From Rhynchopus euleeides (Eukaryota; Euglenozoa; Diplonemea; Diplonemida; Diplonemidae), in contig OY723256.1 of NCBI GenBank assembly GCA_963210315.1, positions 372,001 through 436,000 on the forward strand: 64,000 bases of DNA. Direction: 5' to 3'. Within the stretch, counting starts at the first letter, position 1; each line of letters begins with the position of its first letter. This document shows positions 54,405 through 64,000 of the stretch, one piece after another. Both the position numbers and the translations under genes were made by a program. The notes below the pieces were generated by a model. The model did no database searches. It was not told the DNA's origin and saw only the letters and a program-made list of their open reading frames with translations.

Positions 54405-57180
54405 GGCGGTGGTGGAGAAGCCTCACTACCACCACCACCCCCCCACCCCACCCCACCACCCCGGCCCCGGCTCCGGCAACCGGTCTCGTGCCCCTCCGGG
54501 GGCTTGTAGTGCGAGAAGGAGGAGGAGGGGGTGTGTCGCGGTGGGTGGGTGGGTGGGGGGGGGGGGGGGTGCAGTATGGCAAAATCGGGGAGGGGGGGGA
54601 GGTGGGTGGGTGGGGGGGTCATCCTGTACTTCGGTAATTTTTTACCTCTCTTGCCTCCCGTTGCATTTTGATGACGATCTGCTTGGCTGTGTGGGAGTGT
54701 CTCCCCCCCCCCCCCCTCCATGGGTGAGGGGGCCTTGGGGCTATTTGTGTGTGTGCCCGAACCACCCCCACGTGAAATGGCATATTTTTTTTTGCAGCAG
54801 GGCAGAACGCACTGAGCACTCTTCTTGCACCATTTGAACTGTTTTTGGCCGTGTTCGTAGCGCCCCCTGGACAGAGGAGTCGCTGTTCTTTTGATGCGAT
54901 CTCTGCTCATAAAAATGCACACACACAGACGTGAATATTTTTGGAGGGGCGTGTATCACTGCTTGATGTGATCTCCACTGTCACACGAGGCAATGTGTAT
55001 GCAATATGCGATCTTCTACTGTTGGCACACGATGGCCATTTACTTGTTTAGTGTATGGAGCGCCGAGTAATCTGATGACTGCATCCACTGTCCCAACACA
55101 CACACACACACATCTGGACTAGACACCGTTGTCCCCACTTTGTATGTGAGACTCGCTTACGAAATGTAGGATGCGTCGGCGCAACAAACAAAAAAAGAAC
55201 ATGTTCTAGACCAGCGCCCCACAACAGGCACGGCCCTCCAATCCGGATTGCCGATCTCGTTGCTCTCAGAGAGCACTTTCTCGGCATGGGCGGCACCGAC
55301 CTAACCTCTCTCTACCTTGGCCTCATGATTATGCACGACGGGCGGGCAGCGACGTGCACAACACGAGTGTTTGTAATCACCGGCTCACACAAAAAAATGC
55401 AACCACGGGCAGCCCAAGGCAGGTTGATGGAAGAACAAAACAAAAGCGGGTTTACTGGGGATGGCCCCGACGCAGGGCGGGGTGAAATACATCAGGGAGT
55501 GCCGCTCCTTCTCGCACCCCCACCATCCCGTTGTGCGTCACACGTCACATGCACCACTGCACCGCTGGCTGCCCTGGTCCGAACCTCACACAGGTATGGT
55601 GTACACGCACGTGCCCAAGAGCTGCATGATCATTGCGGTTGCATGTTGCATTGTTGTGCCGGAGCCGTTTGTGCAGCTCGCCTGAACAGTGCTGTGAAAC
55701 GCGCAACTCTGAACTGCCCTCCTTTTCCTGGGCACGCAGCCATACCGTGCGAGGGGCATCGTGGGAGTGGCGATTCCACTGTCACAACTACATCAAACCC
55801 ACAGCCAGTGTCGGGCACAGCGGAATGAGTTGTTCTGTTTCCGGATGGGAAACAGACCCGAAGGCTAAAGCCTTGCGGCAACACTCACAGAAAAAAGAAC
55901 AGAAGAAAAAATCGGAAAAACATACGAAAGTCGACGGGTGAACAGATTTTGCATCCACAATGGCACGTTCCTTCAGGCATCGGGTGTAGGACGGCACATC
56001 GATGATTTGCCCACACACGGCAGGTCTGGAGAGAGGGGGCGGTACATATGGCTCGAAACGTGGCGGCAGAGGCCACAAGACAAAATGGTCCGAAATGGCT
56101 GAAAGTCGCACCTCCCCTCTGCTCGAAGGTAGAAACACCGTATCCAGCAAGAAGGCTGTAGCGAACATCAGCTCCGAACCGTTTCTGCTCTTCACACATG
56201 AACAAATGCAAAACAAGGCTGTGTCGAGGCTCTGCGAAGCAGTGTTACACGTGTGAAATCCAAAAGCTCCGATCGTACGATTTTTCTTCCTTCTCCTTTA
56301 CCCCCCCCCCCACCCCCCCGCGCTCTTTTGCCCCCCCCTCTGCTGAGCAGAAAGAACAGAAAAATGCGAGAAGAATGCGGGAAACCCCCCCCCCCTGCAC
56401 ACCCCACACCCCCACACCCACCCACTCCATTGCAGGCAGTGTCCGTATCAGCGTGGCCTGCCAAGAGGCGCTCACACTACGTTGTGGTGGGAAAGGGGGT
56501 GGGGTTGTGGGAGGGGCGTGATTTGGCACCTTGATGCACGTAGAAGAAAAGAGGAACATGGGGGTGATATATAAACGAAGTGGGACAGTTGGGTCGGTAT
56601 AGTCAACAAGTGTGGCACGATCTAAAGGGGTGGGGGACGGGGTGGGAGGGGCGGGGAGCGAGGGGACGACCGGTAACGAGAGGGGGAGGGGGCGACGGGC
56701 GATAAAGGGGTGGGGGGGGCGGGTTGGGCAGCGGTGGTGGGGCGATTGGGCATGGGTGTGTCTCTTGAATGACGCTGATGTTGCATCAACCAAAATACGT
56801 GACACGTCACACTGCCAGGTGACCTGCTGATGCGTGGCACCGGCGTTTTTCCCCAAACCAATGTGATGTGGTGCAAGAAGACACGACAGGACAAGACATG
56901 ACAGCCTGAAATGCGAGACACACCGCACACAATACGCCCAGAACACTGGGAGCCCAACCTCCAGGAAAGCTTTTTTGATGAGTGCAGGGCAGGAGTGGAG
57001 TTGGTTCGTCTACGAGGGGGCGAGGGGGCAAGGGAGTGGGGGGATGGCGGGGGAGGGAAGGAGGCGAGGAGAAGGCTTCAAAAAGGGAGGGAAAGCAAAA
57101 GACAGCAGCAGAGCAGCGGAGGCACAGCACGCACGCCCCAATACCCCCCCCCTCCCCCAAGGCTGGACAAATGCTGCATT
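54405..57180. other. 2.8-kb intergenic, no gene seen
   Basis: G/C and CA tracts, with three diverged CACCGAGC-type repeats listed below. ORFs at 55.3-55.9 and 56-57 kb are not recognised and overlap on opposite strands. Confidence 0.45.
54760..55115 (+). repeat. Cluster of three diverged CACCGAGC-family repeats
   Basis: Copies near 54760-54830 (GCAGAACGCACTGAGC), 54926-54990 (CGTGAATATTTTTGG, TTGATGTGATCTCCACTGTC) and 55040-55115 (TTGTTTAGTGTATGGAGCGC, CCGAG, CATCCACTGTCC and a CA tail). All are in the same orientation, upstream of and antisense to the PPR gene. Confidence 0.5.
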
Positions 57181-57270
57181 TTAAAAATAAAAAACATAAA
57201 ATAAAATAAAGTGCAATAAAATGCAGTAAAGTGCAGTAAAATGCAGTAAAGTGCAATAAAGTGCAGGAGA
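57181..57270. repeat. GTGCARTAAA-type 10-bp minisatellite
   Basis: AAAGTGCAATAAAATGCAGT and variants repeat about six times. A shorter block of the same sequence lies at 59635-59675, beyond the transposon remnant, so the two may mark the outer ends of one larger insertion. Confidence 0.65.
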
Positions 57271-57967
57271 GCGTGTTGTAGGGGTGGCTCGGCGTGATGG
57301 TGGGCAGGATGCTGACCTGCCGTGCCAGGGGACCCTGATCCGCCCACTCTGGCCAACACAAGGCCACCAAGGCAGTGCCCCCGCCAGGCCCGCCCTGCTG
57401 CTGTTCGGCATGCTTGATGCTGCTTCCGAGTGCCGGGGCCAATCAGGCAGCAGGCGCACCCCAGCACCGCAGGCGCAGCAGGGCGGACCAGCACGGCGGT
57501 GTGCGGTGGGCAGTCCACCTTCCTCGGACGTTGTACAGCTGAGCTCTGGCGTACGGGTTCTTCACCATCCCGTTCGGGGAGGCTGGACATCAGAGCGGAC
57601 TGAAAGCACTCAAAGCAGGACTGAAGCCAGGCGGAGGCCGCACCGATCAGGTCCTGCGAACCCACCGACCCAACATAGGCAGGGCACATCCATCCCGGCC
57701 TGCATTCTCTGCCGGAGCCTTGGTGCGTCCCTGTGACCTTCAGGAGAACCTCCGTGCAGGAGCGGTACTTTTTGCCATCTTCTGCGGGTTTGCGGCTGTC
57801 CGCAAACTTGCAGACGTGGCTGCACCTCTGTAAAGTGGGTGTGACTCCAGCATTTGGCCTGTCCATAGTGGTCCTCCCAGCTGTACGTATGCGAAGCCCA
57901 AGGCACCACTAAGGACCATGCACTTTATCCAAAAATCCGGAAAATAAAATACAATAAAACATGGTTG

Positions 57968-59627
57968 CATAACGGCCGTTTTAAAAATTCCCTTGTATTT
58001 TGTGGACTTGCAAAAACGGCCGCTGATTTTCAGCATTTTAAAAAACAGCCGTTTTTTTTACCTGGGAATTTTGTATGGGGCGTGGGTCAGCAGGCGAGAT
58101 CCCACCACCAGGAGTGCCTCCCCACTGCAAGGGATACCCTGCAGCAAGCATTGTGAGCGCGCCTTCAAGTACGATGCGAAGAGTTCAGACTTCGTGGACC
58201 ACTTTGACGGACCGCGCCATATCAAGAAGAAGAAGAACGCAGCGTTGAAAGTGCAGAGCCAGGGAAACAGCTGGCGCTGTCGGAGTGCGATACCCTCAGT
58301 GGCAGGCTTGCAACTTCGGATCGCCCGGGGTGCGTTGTTCACCGGATCACCGGCTGGCATGGTGCATGATGCTGTCAAGAAGTGTGTCCCGAGGAGGGGC
58401 TGAACATGGTTGCGGCCAATCTAGGCAGGTGTGTCGTGGATGACCGTGCAGGCAGAGGTGAGTGTCGCTCACTGGCATCAGGGCTCTTGCGACAGAGCTT
58501 TCCCTTGATCTCGGCGACAGCACCCCGGCTGAGAAGGACACCGCCTTCGTTGATTTATTCCCGAAGGCACGGGCGATCATCCCGGGCAATATGCAGCACC
58601 AGCTGGATGGGTTCACGACCGCACTGGCGCTGAAGGATGTGCTGTGCCACATCTCTGACGCAGCTGAGAGGGAGAAGCAGGCGAGCAAGACGGCACCACC
58701 GGCCGTGCGATCCCGCTTCTCTCCGACACACACTACCTGCACCGCTTGAGTGGATCTGCACCTTGCACCACGTCCCCGGGCATTTATACAATCTTCCGGG
58801 CCCGCTGCAGGACAGCGGCCCTGCTACGTGTGCGTCGCTTCTGCGGTTGGCAGAGATGCCCACGAAATCGGTGGGCTCGAGTCCCACCTGCAGGCCGCCG
58901 TCCGCCTGACGGCACCCCTCGCATCGCTGCTCCAGAAGTACTGCGATGCGCAGCTGGGTGTGCCAACGGCGTGCCCCTGTCGACGCAGTGTACACCGACA
59001 TTGAGAATGTCATCGAGAAAGTGTCTGAGGTGGGGAAGTACGACCCCCCAGTGCCCCTGGCAGGGGAGCTGGCCTGGGCTGGCGACCGCATGCGCAGAAG
59101 GTGGGACGGCACGGAATCAGGGAAGTCCTTCTGGTTTGCGGTCCGCCGTCTGTGCCCGCGTACGGCCGCATGCGTCGTAGGGGTGTCAGAACTCCGGTGC
59201 CACCTCCCCTCTGTTTCGGGGAGGTTACGAGCAGGGCCTGGGTGATCTACGACTAGGCCACCACGTTCCGAGGGTGTGCTGGATTTCTGGGACAACCCGG
59301 GGGCGAACCGGGCTGCTACACTCCTCTCTGCTCTCGGGTGTCTGCTGCTTGTCGAGCGACAGGCAGGGCGGAAGCCATTTTTCTTTGTACAGTCGACAGA
59401 GAATCGCAGTGCCCAATGTCATGTGTAGGCAACAGGGAGTTGTCAAGTGTGTTTCCTCAGCTCGGTACGGTAAGCAGGAGGCGAATCTCCAAAGGAAAAT
59501 AGGAGGGGGAAAAAAACGGCCGTTTTTTCGCCAACAAAACATGAAAACGGCCGTTTTTATATTTCGGTAGCGGGAACTGAGGTAGTGAATTCTCAGAAAA
59601 TCCACTCCCTCCATGACGGCCGTTATG
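57968..59627. mobile_element. Decayed ~1.66-kb DNA transposon with CATAACGGCCGT inverted ends
   Basis: CATAACGGCCGT stands at 57968-57979 and inverted at 59616-59627. Further ACGGCCGTTTT palindromes occur just inside both ends (58012, 58046, 59511, 59549). The plus-strand interior has transposase-like pieces in different frames: a BED-like zinc finger (CSKHCERAFKYDAKSSDFVD with a later HFDGPRH, ~58135-58230), a helical part (FPKARAIIPGNMQHQLDGFT, ~58555) and a C-terminal part (YDPPVPLAGELAWAGDRMRR, SGKSFWFAVRRLCPRT, ~59038-59170). The frame must change at least twice between them, so it is inactive. A hAT-like origin is a guess from the zinc finger plus C-terminal helix; the superfamily is unproven. 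Confidence 0.5.
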
Positions 59628-59904
59628 ACACTATGATAAAATGCAGTAAAATAAAGTGCAGTAAAGTGCAGTAAAAATTTGCTGCCAGCCTTGGCCCTCC
59701 CCCACCCTCCCAACCGAGAGAGGGCACGTGCCGTGTTTGGGAATTGAATGTCCCGCCCTACCCCGACCCTCTGGGGCAGGGGGCACGAGGAGACGAAGAA
59801 GGGGCAAAGAAAAACGGATATCTAACAGAGAAACGCATGCAGGGTCGCGGCAGGGCGGGGCGCGTGTGGAGGTATGCCCTAGAGGGGGGGGGGGGGGTAG
59901 TGAG
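59628..59904. other. Spacer, no gene seen
   Basis: Starts with the GTGCAGTAAA block (59635-59675), then plain DNA with a G-rich run near 59885. Confidence 0.5.
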
Positions 59905-60359
59905 GCGAGGAGCAGGGAATGTGTGCGTGTGTGTGCGCGGTGGGGTTATAAAGTTTTAAGGCGGTGTCGCCCTGCACGGGCAGTAGCACCTCCCCTTCAG
60001 TATCGCACTCCCGAAGGATTCCCCAACACGACGTGACACCGGTTTCGACGCGTACTCTTCGTACCCCTCCCCCCGGCCGCGTCTCTTCAGCGAAGAACCG
60101 GGGATAATCGGACCAGGGCTAGCTAAACCCTGGTGGTGTCACGGGTGGGGTTGGAGAGGGAGAAAAAGGAAGAAATGAAGTTGCGAAAAAGCCAAACACT
60201 GACACGTGAAATCAATAAAAAGGGTGGTATATATCGCCCCCTTGCTGCGACGAAGACACTAAATAGTCAGGCCGCTTCAAGAGTCTTGAGGGCTTGAAGG
60301 AAGAAACAGGTTGCTGATGAGCGGGGAGCAGGGAATGTGTGCGTGTGTGTGCGCGGTGG
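59905..60359 (-). mobile_element. 377-bp repeat family, copy D, full length with ~39-bp target-site duplication
   Basis: The body spans about 59944-60320 in minus orientation, from CTCATCAGCAACCTG to TTAAAACTTTATAA. It is framed by direct repeats 59905-59943 and 60321-60359, both containing AGCAGGGAATGTGTGCGTG and differing at one base. Such a long duplication fits target-primed reverse transcription of an RNA, i.e. a SINE-like or processed-RNA insertion, and fixes the true element length. No coding capacity. Confidence 0.85.
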
Positions 60360-61654
60360 TGCAGCTGCGCTTACAGCATCAACACCAACAGCACATGCAC
60401 ACACGGGAAAAACCTTTTTTGCTTTTTGTTTGAGTTCGTGTTGGGTGAGGGGGTGCAGCCAACAGCTCAACAAGAGCTGCCAGCTGCACAGTCTGTTCTG
60501 TTAAAACAATGGTTTAGTGTAAGTTGCACCGAGCGAGAGCCCTCTCTCTGACACCCCCATTATCATTACACACACACAAGGTGGGCTAGGACCCGTGCAG
60601 GGTTAACCCACCTTAAAAAGTGATCACCACACATACACACACGCGTGAATATTTCCAACAATCTCTCAAACACACACCCCCTGACTCTGCAGTGTGCGAA
60701 GAACACAGAGGGCCTGCAAGGAAAGAGAACGAGACTCAAATCGTCTAGGAGTCGGTGGGAGGCGAGAGGGGCGAGGAGAGGCAGGGGCAGGGGTTGGCAA
60801 GAAAAGGAACTGCCAGCAGGAAGGGGGGGGGGGGGACAAGCGCGCGTTGGTTTTAACCCAGGCTTCTGCCCTCCCCCCCCCCCCCCCAGAATATCCCGAG
60901 GAATAAGATTTTCAGGAGGGGTGCACCGGCGGTGCGTCGTTGTTTTTCTTTTGGTCTTGGGGGGGGCTTCACTCCCACCCCCCACCCCCCCCGCCCCTTC
61001 TCCCCAGCACACCTCAAAATAGATGCAACCGATGATAACGATAATGTGGCCGGACCCCCCCCCCCCGGTGCTGTTCGAATCTAGAAACAACAACGGGGGG
61101 CCGAAGGGGGTGCGTGGGGGGCAGGAGGGGGGTGGGGTGAAGCGTGTGATATGATGTGGAGATGCGGGGTTGGGGGTGCGCACGAGCGGCAGTGTGATGT
61201 GGCCCGAAGGGTGTGGGTGTTGCTGTGAATAGAGGTGTTTTTTTGTAATGTTCTTCTCTCTGACTGTGCGCGCGGTGCACTCCCGCTGACTCTTTCGCTG
61301 TGAAAGAGGCTTGCTTTTTTGGGGGGCAAAAAATACGCCCCCCCCCGCCCTCGACCCCCCCGGGGGGGAAAGTTCGCTTTCGGCGGAAATTTTCGGCAAA
61401 AGTTTGACGTTTTGCTGCCCCCCTCCCCCCGCCATAACAAGAGAAAACGTGTGTTTGTCAAAAAAAAGCAAAAAGGGGGCGTGGAAGAGAGGGGGGGGGG
61501 AGAGAGAGAGAGAGACAGAGAGACAGGGGCAACTCGCACCCCCCCCCTTATCCCCCCCCCCCCTTTCATCTTCACCCCCTCCTCCCTCGCCCCCTACCCC
61601 CTCGAATCAAAAAAGGGAATACAAACAGGGCACCCCCCTCCCCCTCCCCTTCCC
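60360..61654. other. Intergenic, no gene seen
   Basis: Contains one dispersed repeat (60505-60582), a GCGTGAATATTT block at ~60641, G/C runs and a GA tract near 61500. ORFs here are low-complexity. Confidence 0.45.
60505..60582 (+). repeat. CACCGAGC-family dispersed repeat
   Basis: GGTTTAGTGTAAGTTGCACC, GAGCGAGAGCCC, then CATTATCATTACACACACAC; same block order and orientation as the others. Confidence 0.65.
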
Positions 61655-61863
61655 GCACGGTGGACTCCCGCACGTCGGGGTAGACCCTTTCGGGATATCG
61701 GAAAAGCGGGGGTCTGCCGAGGGTCCGACCCCCCGCGAGCGGGGGTAAGGACCCCGCTATCGGGGGTCGTATGGGCACCAAAAATAGGCAGTGCAGATAG
61801 GCAGTGCAGACTCCCGATATCGGGGGTCGCTCTGACCCCCGCTCCAAAGGGGGTCCACCGTGC
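61655..61863. mobile_element. 209-bp MITE, second copy of the 52425 family
   Basis: Ends GCACGGTGGACTCCC and GGGGGTCCACCGTGC, inverted to each other. The interior shares GGGCACCAAAAATAGGCAG, the complement of the first copy, and has an extra GATAGGCAGTGCA duplication that makes it longer. No coding capacity. Confidence 0.82.
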
Positions 61864-62570
61864 GAGGAACGCCGTCACCTGTCAGCTCCGGGTATCTGGA
61901 ACCTGGCTGAGCAAGCCGGTTATTTCAGAGCCAGGGTTGTGTGTGCTGGATGCCCCCTAGGATTTCATTCGTTTTGAGGGATATTAGCAGTTCGTGTTTT
62001 GTTCGAGGCGGAGGGGATGGGGGTTGGGGTGGGGTGGGTGGGTGGGGGTGCGAAGACGGGTGAGGCGGGCACAACGGTGCCCACACAGGTCAAAATATAT
62101 GAGGGAGGAGGGGGGGGGGGGGCGGGTATCGATGAAGGGAAACCAGACTCTCGTCCACAGTTTGTTGCTTCGACGGGGTTCCCCTTATTGTTTTTCTTCT
62201 AAAGTCTGGTGTTCGGCAGCGATCCAGCCTTTAGGCGGTGCTTTTTGTTGTCTTTCCCCTTGGGGGAGGGGGGCGGGTGGCGGTACATAATGTTTTTTTG
62301 GCGATTTTGCGGCTTTGCGATTTGGGTCATAGCGCCGCAGGTCTCAGAGTCGGTGGTACAAAAGACACATACAAAAGGACACTGGTGTCAGCCCGCCTCC
62401 GCTTGTTGCTTCACAACCTTCAGAGTGAGGCCGAGGGTATCCAATCCTTGGTGTGCACACAACAGAGCTTGCAGGGAAAGGGGGTGGGGGCTCCGATCTG
62501 AATAACACAGCCCACTGCCTGAAGAAGGCAATTCGACGAGCATCTTCCTGCTTGCCTCCAAAAATCCCAC
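61864..62570. other. Intergenic, no gene seen
   Basis: Downstream of the USP gene. G-rich tracts around 62020-62120; nothing recognisable. Confidence 0.5.
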
Positions 62571-64000
62571 TCACGGCATGCACGCGACAGCCGGCACAGG
62601 CAGGTCGGCCGCAGTCGGGAAGAGCGCACGCGACCCTGCAGGCTGCTGCTGCTGGGGCCCGCACCGCTGCTGCACCTTGCCCTCCCACCTCCTGTCTTCG
62701 TGAGAGATGATGTCGGCAAGGGATCTCGGCACCTGCGTGGGGGTGTGGGGTGGGGTGGGTTGGAGTTGGAAGTTGGGTGGCACCGGCAGGGAAGAGACTG
62801 GCACCGCCCCAACCCTCCGAATCGCATTGTCATCTTGGGAGGGGGGGGGGGGGGGGGGCGGAGGGGGGCGAAGACACTCTCATGCCGACACCGCCTCAAC
62901 ATACCACGACATTCGCCTCGCGGCTCTTCGCAGATGACACCGACGACTCGTAGAACATGCAGTACACGTTGCGGCGCGTCTCAGCCGAAAACACCTCCTT
63001 CTCGCTGACCCGCGACACGCGCGTGTCATCGAACTTGATCCACTCCCTTACATCCCCGCTGCTCCGCCGCGTGTCCAGCGCATACGAGAAGTAATGCCCG
63101 CAGTCAGACCCAATCCGCTTATGCACGATCACGGCATGCAGGTGGTAGGTGTTCTGCTCGCGCCTCCCCACTTCCTTGTAGGTCTTCCGCACCGCAGAGC
63201 GGTTCCTCTCGATACTGCACCTCACATCCTCAACCGCGCCACACTGGGCCGTATAGATCTGTCTCATGTTCGCAGCATGCTCCTCTGTGAAGCACGCCGC
63301 GTCCACAACCTTCTGCATCTCCGCCACAGCCTGCTCGCTGCGGGCCAACTCCCTCTCCAGGTCCTGGTGCTCCGCCAGCAGGGCACGGCATTTGTCACGC
63401 GCTGCGTTCGCCTCCTCCTGGTCGACATAGCGGTCGAGGTAGATAGTGGGGTCGAAGCACAGCTCCCTCTCCTCGTTGCCCATGGTGCGCGCCGGGAGGA
63501 AGAACATCAGCAGGTGGGGCAGCTTGCGGAACGACTTGAGGGTGGCCTGCGTCGACGCCGCCTCATCCTTGAAGTCAATCGCGAGCTGGTCCAACGCGCT
63601 GTAGAGGCTCACCATGCCTTGGGGCACGCGCATCGGGGGGGGCGACGCGGGGCACACCTCCTCCCCAAACACCGCACCGCCCAACACAAGGTCGTCGTCG
63701 CCGCCGTCGCAGCCGGCAACGCTCGCCCCCTCCCCCTCCTCCTCCTCCTCCACACACCCAGCCCCGGCAACCTCTGCCAGCGCCCTGAGGTAGTGCAGCT
63801 GCGGTGCGGAGGCTCCGGCCAGCAGGGACAGCGGGGTGCTGGCAGCAGCAGCCACAGCCGGGGCGGGGCAGGGCGGGAGGGGGTCGGTGGTGGCCGGCGC
63901 CTCCGGCGCCGGGGTGGCGTGGCGGACGACGTAGGGTGTGGCGGCGAGGCCACCGCGAGCCTCGTCCGACTCACCCGGGAGGTAGAGGGGGACGAAGTGG
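62571..64000 (-). CDS. Ubiquitin-specific protease, C-terminal part (partial, two exons seen)
   Basis: Exon 64000-62905 is open to the right edge, so the N-terminal Cys box is outside the window; a last exon at 62732-62571 adds 53 residues. The His box is unmistakable: YHLHAVIVHKRIGSDCGHYF SYAL (catalytic His in CGHYFSY), followed by WIKFDDTRVSRVSEKEVF, where the DD supplies the usual Asn/Asp, and NVYCMFYESS. Between the thumb region (PHLLMFFLPARTMGN) and the His box is a charged coiled-coil insert (ALLAEHQDLERELARSEQAV), as in USP25/28-like enzymes. The intron is GTATGT/CGCAG, phase 0; the last exon reads VPRSLADIISHEDRRWEGKV and ends PVPAVACMP. It removes ubiquitin from substrates. The exact USP subfamily is not assigned. 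Confidence 0.85.

Noticed and set aside
55286-55828. 180-codon plus-strand ORF with a nearby CACACAGGTATGG
   Set aside because: The GTATG looks like a donor, but no partner exon, homology or acceptor supports a gene.

Overview
The window looks like nuclear DNA of a GC-rich, intron-bearing microbial eukaryote. Ten host genes are recognisable, and all ten lie on the minus strand. Where genes are split, the introns are spliceosomal and use a strikingly uniform donor beginning GTATG with an acceptor ending mostly in ACAG. Long runs of G or C and CA/GA microsatellites fill the intergenic DNA. The strict one-strand order recalls the unidirectional gene clusters of dinoflagellates and some other protists, but nothing here fixes the lineage, so I leave it as an unassigned protist.

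Layout. 1-1.9 kb: partial pogo/CENP-B-type transposase (plus strand). 2.2-4.7 kb: AT-rich, palindrome-rich DNA and a 1.15-kb element with long inverted ends and TA flanks. 5.9-22.8 kb: gene-dense block, all minus: a four-exon RS-rich protein with two CCCH zinc fingers, a protein with two La motifs, mitochondrial ribosomal protein uL29m/MRPL47, a membrane-anchored methyltransferase, a BORCS8-like lysosome-positioning protein, a secreted WD40-like protein and the peroxisomal E2 PEX4. 24.5-47.1 kb: satellite country, with four tandem arrays that all have a 31-bp period (about 57, 397, 41 and 37 units). A ubiquitin-like ORF lies beside the first array, and one exon-like piece of a class III nucleotide cyclase is sandwiched between the second and third. 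47-50.9 kb: gene-poor, with three copies of a 377-bp structured repeat. 50.9-54.4 kb: a PDZ protein and a PPR-like protein (minus). 54.4-62.5 kb: gene-poor, with a decayed DNA transposon, a fourth copy of the 377-bp repeat carrying a ~39-bp target duplication, and two MITE copies. 62.6-64 kb: C-terminal part of a ubiquitin-specific protease (minus), running off the right edge.

The host genes are housekeeping functions (RNA processing, mitochondrial translation, peroxisome import, endolysosome positioning, deubiquitination) with no sign of a shared pathway. The unusual content is the repeat landscape: four sequence-divergent but period-locked 31-bp satellites, at least nine copies of an ~80-bp CACCGAGC repeat lying in the same orientation, and the retroposed 377-bp element with a hammerhead-like core.
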